Positions 56,401 to 64,000 of a stretch of DNA of 64,000 nucleotides are shown here, piece by piece. Origin of the DNA: Thuidium tamariscinum. Lineage: Eukaryota > Streptophyta > Bryopsida > Hypnales > Thuidiaceae. Both the position numbers and the translations under genes were made by a program. Position 1 is the stretch's first letter. Each line of letters starts with the position of its first letter. The stretch covers positions 7,889,501 through 7,953,500 of the forward strand of contig OX344749.2 in the NCBI GenBank assembly GCA_947034885.2. Direction: 5' to 3'. The notes under the pieces were generated by a model. The model was not told the origin of the DNA and searched no databases. It saw only the letters and a list, made by a program, of their open reading frames with translations.

Positions 56401-58090
56401 AATTTAAGAAAAAATTTCCATATTAAAAAAAAATTACTATTTATGGAAAATAATGGATTAGATATTTTATTTTTCACTTTAGATTTTTCTATAGTACTTT
56501 TGAATTTTGAATTTTAAGTCATTTTTTCATTTCTATAACATCACAAAAGAAAAGTTTAAAAATTAAAAAAAAACTTTGACTCACTCATGTGCTCAAAGGG
56601 CCTTTCCTTAAAAAATAATTTCGAGAATTTTATTTTATTTTATTTTATCTTGTTCTTTTACTTAAACATTTGAAAAGATGTTACTTATAAAAAATCTATA
56701 CCAATTTTGATTTTTTAATCTATATTTAGAAGTTTAAAAAAATCATAGTCTACTCAATATGGTCTTTAAGTGCAACAAAAGCAATAGATACTTCTTACAA
56801 TCCCCTTTATGTTAGAAAAGGTAATACTAAAAATGTTTGGATGTATCATTAAACTCTCAAACTAAGTAAATCTTCAAAAGTACTAAGGTTCACCTTCATT
56901 CTAAACACATACAAAACCATATACCTCATCTTTGTGTCTATATAGAAACAATTTTTTTCTGTAACAAATACCATGCAAAGATCCTATATGATTTCTCATT
57001 TCATATTTATGAATTAAAAAAATATAATGACAATCAAAAATGTTCTATTTCAATCCCCTAGAATGAACAAATGGACACAAAATCCACATATTTACTACAA
57101 CTTGTGACTTGTCAATCTACTTTCACTCACACATCTCAAATGTACAAATTATGCACTATAAACATTTATTCTAGACCCCTCAATGTCCCTCTACTCTATG
57201 CTCACTTTGTAACTTAAACCAAATAGATACATGGCAATGCATACTACTCTAGTTCATAGTACTACAAATCTAAATAAAATAGGCAACAAATAAATTTTTT
57301 TAATTCTTTCTTCCTCATAGAACTTCAAAATATTTTATTTTGACTAATGTCAACACAAAAGATGGTCAACTACAAAAACAAGTGGCCCCCGAATGGCACA
57401 CCCCTACACTTGTCCCAAACCATACAATGCAATGCACATGTGAAACAAAGCCTAAGCCCAAACATTCTTTGTGTACAAAATACATCCCATCCAAACACCA
57501 AAAAGTTCAATGCATTGAATGCAATTAATATAATGATTGCTTCTTTTCTAACTCTCTAACTCAAATTTCTACAATCATCCATCGAAAATACTCTAAATAT
57601 CATCAGTAATACCATTGTAAATATCCAATTATTATTCTCCTTCACAAAAGAAACTTGAAAGCAACCAAACCTTCCCCACTAATTTTTTTAATTTTGATTA
57701 ATCCTTATATCAACATTTCATCTACTTTGCTATTCAAATAAATCCCTAATTTGGAAATAGTTTATTTTTATAGAGCAAGATAAGATCCCACTTGTAATGA
57801 GAGTATGTGGTCAAAGTCACTCATTAATTCTCTTGATAAGTGTTGTGAGGACCTTGGATAAATAGCTTGTGAATTCACACTAATTTATTGGTAGTTAGAG
57901 TTATTTCTCTCTATAGACATTCTTTTTCCTAATCATAAATTATATTTTGAGTATATTTCAACTAACAAGAAGGTGATTTTACTTTGAGATGGATAAAATG
58001 ACCTCTACAATGATGACTGTATATTGAGATCCAAAGAAAGTATTGTGAGATTATATTAGCCCTTTAATCTAAATTGAAGATTATTCAATT
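53471..58090. other. AT-rich spacer, nothing recognised
   Basis: About 4.6 kb of very AT-rich sequence without credible genes, RNA genes or clean inverted repeats. Confidence 0.35.
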
Positions 58091-58201
58091 CATTACAAAA
58101 AAATGAGTGTCCACAATGATTGCAAGATGATTGCAAAATGACTAATATAGTCATTTCATAGTCATCTTGCAGTCATTGTGGACATTCATTTTTTTGTAGT
58201 G
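58091..58201. mobile_element. CACTA-type foldback MITE, 111 bp
   Basis: CATTACAAAAAAATGAGTGT and the inverse right end CACTACAAAAAAATGAATGT enclose an almost complete hairpin (TCCACAATGATTGCAAGATG and its inverse). The CACTACAA terminus is typical of CACTA elements. Flanks ATT and TTT could be a decayed 3-bp duplication. Confidence 0.75.
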
Positions 58202-60257
58202 TTTGTTTTTAAGTTCATATTAAAAAAAAAATTGTCTATACTAAATTTGTATAGAGGGAGCCATAGATTAAGATTTGAGACTCATGTAAAATGTTTATCC
58301 CCATGGGATAAATCTTCACCCTAATTCAATGTGGCACATGATAGGTAGGTAGGTTATATCTTAAACTCTTTGAGGTTACCATTTATATACATGGGATTGT
58401 AACCTTCTAAATTGATGATCTAATTTTGAAAGAAAAAAATGAGGGTATTAGAACCTTGTCAAAGAATAAGGGTTTTATTGTTCATTTTCTCTATCTGAAA
58501 GTTGTATTTTTCTTTTTGCTTAAATGAACTTTGAACAATAAATGGTTGTTTATACTAGCATTGATTATATTTTTTTCCCTTATAATCCTCATAAACCAAT
58601 GAGGTTACAATCTTCATTTAGTGATCACCATAAATGTAACTTTATCCTTGAATAATGACCCAAGATTCATATAGGTCATAACCCCTAAGTGCCTAAGTGT
58701 TGGCAAGTCTATTTTTTCTAAGAAAAAAAAGCATAGGCTTATAATGATTCTTAATGAAGAAAATTAAAAAAAAATGTAATGGCATTGATGATTTAAGAGC
58801 TTGCTTTCTAGTGTGTATGCCAATTTTGAATACAAAATTGCATAAAAGTTGTGCAACTATAACATGAGAAATATGTATTGTCTATTTTTAGTATGTTGCC
58901 CCTTCCCACAATGTTTCATAACTTTGCATCTAAAGTTTTTTGGGGAATGGAGGTGATACAAACAACTATAAATAGTGTTATCTTACTAAAATGCACTTTC
59001 AAAAAACTGAATTTTATATGAAAAGCTATCATATTCATTACACAATCCACCTTGCTATTGTTGAAGTACAAATTTATTCTATAACTAAACATGACAAATA
59101 TCTTCAAATCGACACTTGCATGTTTAAATTTTCAATGGTGAAAATCATGAAAACACTTTACTTTTTCTATATATTGGGACCATTTGCAAAGCATTTGGAT
59201 AAGTACAATTTTTTAGATCTCAAATCAAGTGAACTTGGCAAGTTGTGTACAAAACCGGAAAATGAAGTAAAATTAACGAGAAAATTAACAAGCTCTACTC
59301 TCCACTAATGTTACATACTTGCCTTTGAAGATCCTTCAATAATCAAATATTTCCTTTTTTCTATGAAAATGAAAGTTTCAATAGTTAACTCTAAAAACTA
59401 TTGGAAATTTTTTCTCAAACAGTTGAACAAATTTAACTGCCATTCAAATTTGAGTTAAAATTTTTTGCTTGACCATATATGGTTGCTCATGTAGTTTGGG
59501 GTTAAAGTGGAGGCACCTATCTCCATCACTACAAACAATTCCACATGTTCTAAAGCAAAATCGACACATAGATTTTTTTTATAACACAATAGCTTTTAAA
59601 TAAATTTTCAAATAAAAATTAATAATTCTCTCAATATGTATGAATATGCTATAAATTTGTTGACATTCAAATATACAATGTACTTCATAATGTTTATTGT
59701 ATTCATAAATGTATATAAATAATACATCTTAGGCTTCCTACATCTTCATAGTATCAAAATTAGTTCAAGGTTTAATGTTTGAAATGGGTGCTCTAACCTA
59801 AATTAACTATAATAAGGTAGAACAACTCAATGTTGTTATTCACCCAATTTCAATTCATCTATTGGACTCTTCCATTTCCATTAGTCATCTACTAATTACC
59901 ACAATCTTAGCAATCCTTTAGCATCATGGCAAAGTTCTTAGAGAGGGGACATGTTTTTGTGTGGTTTAGTATGGATTTATCCAATCTTCACCAATTTTCT
60001 CCCAACAAACTTTGAAAAATCACTCAAAATTCATTTCTCATTTGAATGTCATGATTCTATTGTAAATGGTTTCTAACAAACTTCTCAATTCCTAAAAGAT
60101 ACATGTGTTGATCAAAATCTTTTCCAATGTATCTACATCACAAATGTAGGCATATTTAGTATAATACAATGAAAGCACCATTAGACTAATTATTTAAGCT
60201 ATTTTAGAGCAAATGGTTAGTAATAAGGGTTGACATAAAAAATTTCCATGTAAGAAT
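58202..60257. other. AT-rich spacer, nothing recognised
   Basis: Open frames near 58916-59308 on both strands show no family similarity and have AT-driven composition. Confidence 0.35.
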
Positions 60258-61082
60258 CACTATAAGGATTTTTGTATCATATTTGACAAAAATTTGACAA
60301 AAAGCTATCAATTGCTTTGTTAGTGGAAACGTGTTGATTCAATCAATTGTTTGACAAATTTTTGTCAATTATTGTCACTTTGATAGAATTTTGTCAACTT
60401 TTATTCCCTTACATCCACCTTTGTGAATTGGCCCCTTGCCATGTTGGCATGATTCCTAATTAGCAATAACAAGTGTTTCCTTTTCTATGAAAGAAAAATA
60501 AAATCATATTTGCTTTAAATCTTAAATTTCAAACATTGAACAAAAAAGATAATGAGAATATGGAGATCATCTTCTATTTTGCATAGCTCCATGAACCATT
60601 TATTTTTTTGTCACAAGTATGGAGAAGAAAAACTGACTATATACACATGGGGTAGTAGTACGTAGAACAACCCATGACCCATGTGGGTTATGTAATTTAG
60701 AAGTTATAGGAGTTCAACCCCTCATAGTTGAGTTTGAAATAGGAATTATATCAAAATTTCAAACCTCACTTAGGCATGATAGAACAATTTTTTGCAAAAA
60801 AAAGTTTGAACTAAGATTGATTGATAAATCAAGTTAAGTTTCATGTTCAAAAATCCGTTTGAAATTTCAAGCTTCTAATCAAAAGTTATAAGCACATTTT
60901 AGAGAGGCCTTGAAAGGAAATTTTTTTTACCTTTCAATTGTCCTCTTTAAATCTAATTTTTTTAATCCATAACTTTTGATTGAAAACTCAAGATCTCAAA
61001 CAAATTTTTAGATATGAAATTTAACTTGATTTTTCAATTAATTTTAGTTCAAAGTTTTTTTCCAAAAAGTTATTCTACCATG
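60258..61082 (+). mobile_element. CACTA-type non-autonomous element D, copy 2, with inverted inner half
   Basis: The left end CACTATAAGGATTTTTGTAT is followed by TTTGACAAAAATTTGACAAA subterminal repeats. 60258-60925 is the reverse complement of 29260-29990. From about 60930 the same interior sequence runs back in the opposite sense (TAACTTTTGATTGAAAACTC, TATTCTACCATG), so the copy is a head-to-head inverted dimer or has an inverted interior. Homology stops sharply at 61082. Confidence 0.6.
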
Positions 61083-63060
61083 TGTGAGCCCCCGATTTGT
61101 CACTGGGGACTCACGAGTTTTTTTTTTGAATTCCTACATAATTCAACGCACAAATAGGTACAATAAACCCCACAAAAAAAGTATAGAACTAGTATTGGCA
61201 TCCTATATGCCAATATGGTATTTGGTCAATAGAAGGGATTTGTGTGAGTTTGTGTTCCAATTGAGTCTTACCTTGGATAAATTAATGACGGTTTGAGCGG
61301 AATGTGAGGAAATAGGGTAATGAGCCTATAGGGGCCACATTGGGTTAGGCAGTCCCGAATAGGGAAATCTAGGGTGAGATCCCACCTCCCCATAGCATCG
61401 AAGAGGATGCGGGGTAAATACTAACTATGAAATTGCAAGTACCTAATGATTCCTTATTTTCTAGCATATGCAGTAGGGATGTGAGCTCACATCCTCATGG
61501 AGAGATCCTATGGGAGGTCCCCTCGGAAGTTTGGAAATTTTCCAATATTTATTGGTCATTTTCTTAGGCGGTCAATCGCGGTAGTCCTTGGGTGGAAATT
61601 CGTAAGAATATGTCGAGGTGCGGTAAAATCCCACTAAAAATTTGTCTAGGCGGTCTTACACCAACAACACTCCCCTAAGTTTCATGACATTTCAATAAGT
61701 AGAAGACCTCGAACCAGCGAACTCCCCCGACAATTAGCATATTAATTGGCGGTATTGAAAGTTGATCGGCATATTAGGAGCGTATGACATTGGATTGATA
61801 CCTCCTTTAGATCTGTTCCTACCATCTCTTACCTACTTAAGAGCCTAGTGAAGGAATGGGGTTCAAAAAAGTCAAATTCTAAAAGTTAGGATTTTCCCCA
61901 ACTTAAACCTCAACCTACACTAGGTTTCGTTGAGTTTTAGAGCATAGTGTAAGGGGTGAGGGGTTCTTGTAAGGCTAATCATGGCCTTCTGGATCCAACG
62001 GTGCAATTCATTTGTGATTTGGAGTCAAACTTCAAAAGTTAGCATTTGGGGACAACACACATTGGAAAAAATGGGGTTTAGGGCCCCTTGATGTGAAATT
62101 AGGGGATTTAGCCCCCAATAGCTATGGGGAACGCATTGGGAACATATAGGGAACTTTGGGAGCACATGAGAGTAAAGTACATCTTGAAAAACAAGAAGAT
62201 GTAAGTCTAAGTGCTTGGGTGTAAGTAAATTTGAATTTGAAGTAAAAAGTAGGTAGAAACATATGGGAACAAGTCCCATGTGAGAACTTGTAGATTTTGA
62301 AAAGACAAAAGTAGGTAGATTACAGGTTCTTGTAAAGGTTAGGTGGGATTTGAATTTTAAATTCAAATTACATAGATCCTAAGTAGATAATTAGATTTGG
62401 GGAGTGGTCACATATACGACCAAGTTTTATTTCCCAATCTAGTTTTTCTTAGTAGATTAAGTGTGTGTGTGTGTGAAAGCTACCTTTTGGGTATAAAAGG
62501 GGCGGCCATTTTCCCCTCATTCTCTCTCTTTCTCACTCCCCACATTTTCAGGGAAATACTATTGGGCCCAGATTATATTGGATTTTCTTAACTTGTAATG
62601 CCAAGAAGCCTTTGATAGTTTTGTTTGAGTTTTTACAATTTACACCCTTGGGCACTTTTGTTGGCATCTTGAGGACTTGAGACCCCCTTAGCTTGTGTAG
62701 TATTTTATAAAGATTTTGTTGTGGAACTTTGTATGTTGTGGGTCACTCGAGAGTTGTTGTGGGAGAGATTGTGAGAACCAAGGGATAACTTGGGAGGTGA
62801 TTGATGAGAGTATATTGTTTTTGTATAACCTTCTCTTCTCCCTCTTCCCTTATTCATGGTAATATAGTAGTCCCATTGAGGACGGCAAAGCTTTGGCTTG
62901 CATAGGTTACTAGTAGACCAAAAGTTTTAGTCAAGTGTCAAAATCACCATTTTCACGGCAAAGCTTTGAACTCCTAAAGTCTTAGCGGGGTATCAAAAGC
63001 AAACCTCCTTGAGCAAGTTTCAACATTTAATTTCCAACACATTTGCAAACTAATTCAATG
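61083..63060 (+). mobile_element. Probable long-terminal-repeat fossil (LTR-like region)
   Basis: Treated as a fossil. Sequence unlike the surrounding spacer starts with TGTGAGCCCCCGATTTG right where element D stops, so it is probably inserted in D. It has a strong TATA box (GGGTATAAAAGGGGCGG, 62490-62506) with a C/T-rich initiator region after it, about 1.4 kb into the region. That is the usual layout of a long plant LTR (U3, R, U5). No protein-coding interior or second LTR lies inside the window, so it is either a solo LTR or the edge of an element. The right end is uncertain, and family and age cannot be fixed. Confidence 0.35.
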
Positions 63061-63163
63061 TTTAGCCTCCAACAAATTAGTGTTAGTTAATCCCTTGAGT
63101 AGGATAGAAGCTAGAACCATATCTTTGGCTTAGCACTTGCATAGTTAATTAGAGGTTAGATCA

Positions 63164-64000
63164 CTATAAGAAATTGATGCTTTTTTTTCATAGGAAAAAA
63201 CATGTGAAAATGTCACGTTTGACAGGGTTACGCATCTCAGAGAACGTCCCCTAAAATCCATCATAAAAAACAGGCAAAAAACGTGCCAAAATTCCAGTTG
63301 ACACGTCTAAATTTGGGATTGTTTTTTTGAACGTCACATAAAATGGGATTTTCCAAGCTTTGCAAAGGGCTACATGTCGAATGGTCTTGAATGCCACATA
63401 AGTTCTTTTGAGGACAGGCAATGCTACATAGGATAATTTTTCATCCAAAATCATTTTGACCAAATATGTGACTTGGACTTTGAAAAAAATGATGTGGACC
63501 TCAAATTGTGATGACATGGACCCTCAAAATTGTGCTAATGTAGACCCCAAAATGTGATGACATGGCATGCTTTGTCAACAAACTTTTGTGTCATTTAAAA
63601 ATTTTAATGGTCTTCTCTCAGACGTCAAATTGAACATCACTTGGTACATATTCTACATACAAGGCCAAGACAATAAAAAAATATTTAAAATATAATTTTA
63701 AAAATAAAATAAAATGAAGAAAAAAAATTATTGAATTCAACAAAAATTGAATAAATTTTACCATTTACCTTTTAGAGAAATTTTGTTGGCAAAATAAAGA
63801 AATGACTTCATCAAAAGTTAATGAAAATGAAAGGGAGGGGGATTATACTTATATCCATTCTTAGCCTATGGTGAGACAAAGGATATGGGAGAATTAAAAT
63901 GTGGCAATTTGACCATTAAACATGCCAACATTTTTTTAGACATGTCAATGTTTTTTTGGACTTGTAGATGTTCTATCAAACATCCTGACGTTGTTTTTGA
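63164..64000 (+). mobile_element. Left end of a CACTA element, running off the window
   Basis: CACTATAAGAAATTGATGC is a good plant CACTA terminus. Subterminal words GATGACATGGACC, AATGTAGACCCC and GATGACATGGCATG recur at 63510-63570, as expected of transposase-binding repeats. No transposase frame is visible before the window ends. Confidence 0.6.

Noticed and set aside
62459-62476. (GT)n run as an independent microsatellite feature
   Set aside because: It is only eight or so units and part of the LTR-like region; not informative by itself.
1-64000. CRISPR arrays, operons, bacterial-type genes
   Set aside because: There are no regularly spaced identical repeats and no prokaryotic gene spacing. 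The spliced genes show the DNA is eukaryotic nuclear.

Overview
The window reads as nuclear DNA of a streptophyte plant. The genes are short, spread far apart and spliced, with GT..AG introns. Their coding exons are GC-richer than the very AT-rich spacers. The recognisable proteins are typical of plants: a CB5LP-type cytochrome b5, an OEP16-4/Tim17-type outer-envelope protein and a WRC zinc-finger protein. Long spacers packed with short inverted-repeat elements suggest a large, gene-poor genome (bryophyte, lycophyte, fern or streptophyte alga). I cannot fix the species.

Layout. 0-3.4 kb: a GC-rich island of degenerate tandem repeats, then AT-rich spacer. 3.4-4.8 kb (-): CB5LP, five exons. 8.0-9.2 kb: a cluster of copies of a motif that reads G-S-H-x-F-F when translated. 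9.4-12.9 kb: a divergent pair, a short (-) gene and a (+) secondary-structure-complete alpha/beta hydrolase, sharing about 200 bp with a TATA box at each side. The hydrolase 3' end is duplicated behind it. 16.1-18.6 kb (-): HDDC2-type HD-domain phosphohydrolase, eight exons. 20.2-22.5 kb (+): OEP16-4-like protein, six exons. 26.0 kb (-): tRNA-Arg(TCG). 36.0-38.8 kb (+): WRC protein, four exons, preceded by an upstream ORF and a 51-bp minisatellite. 41.1-41.8 kb (-): a two-exon gene of unknown function. 47.2-48.4 kb: unassigned coding-like pieces, one with a 33-residue repeat.

The rest is mostly non-autonomous DNA transposons. Family A has GGGTGATTGC ends and 4-bp target duplications. Family B is about 330 bp with TAAGGGAGGAGG ends. 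Family C has CATTAGAGG ends, with eight copies counted. Others are CACTA-type and pogo-type elements and single foldbacks. Several are nested (A inside C, C inside A, C inside a CACTA MITE), which gives a relative age order. A probable long-terminal-repeat fossil lies at 61-63 kb. The genes do not form one pathway; they are ordinary housekeeping and regulatory genes of separate function. All splice models were read by eye from reading frame, splice dinucleotides and protein family patterns.
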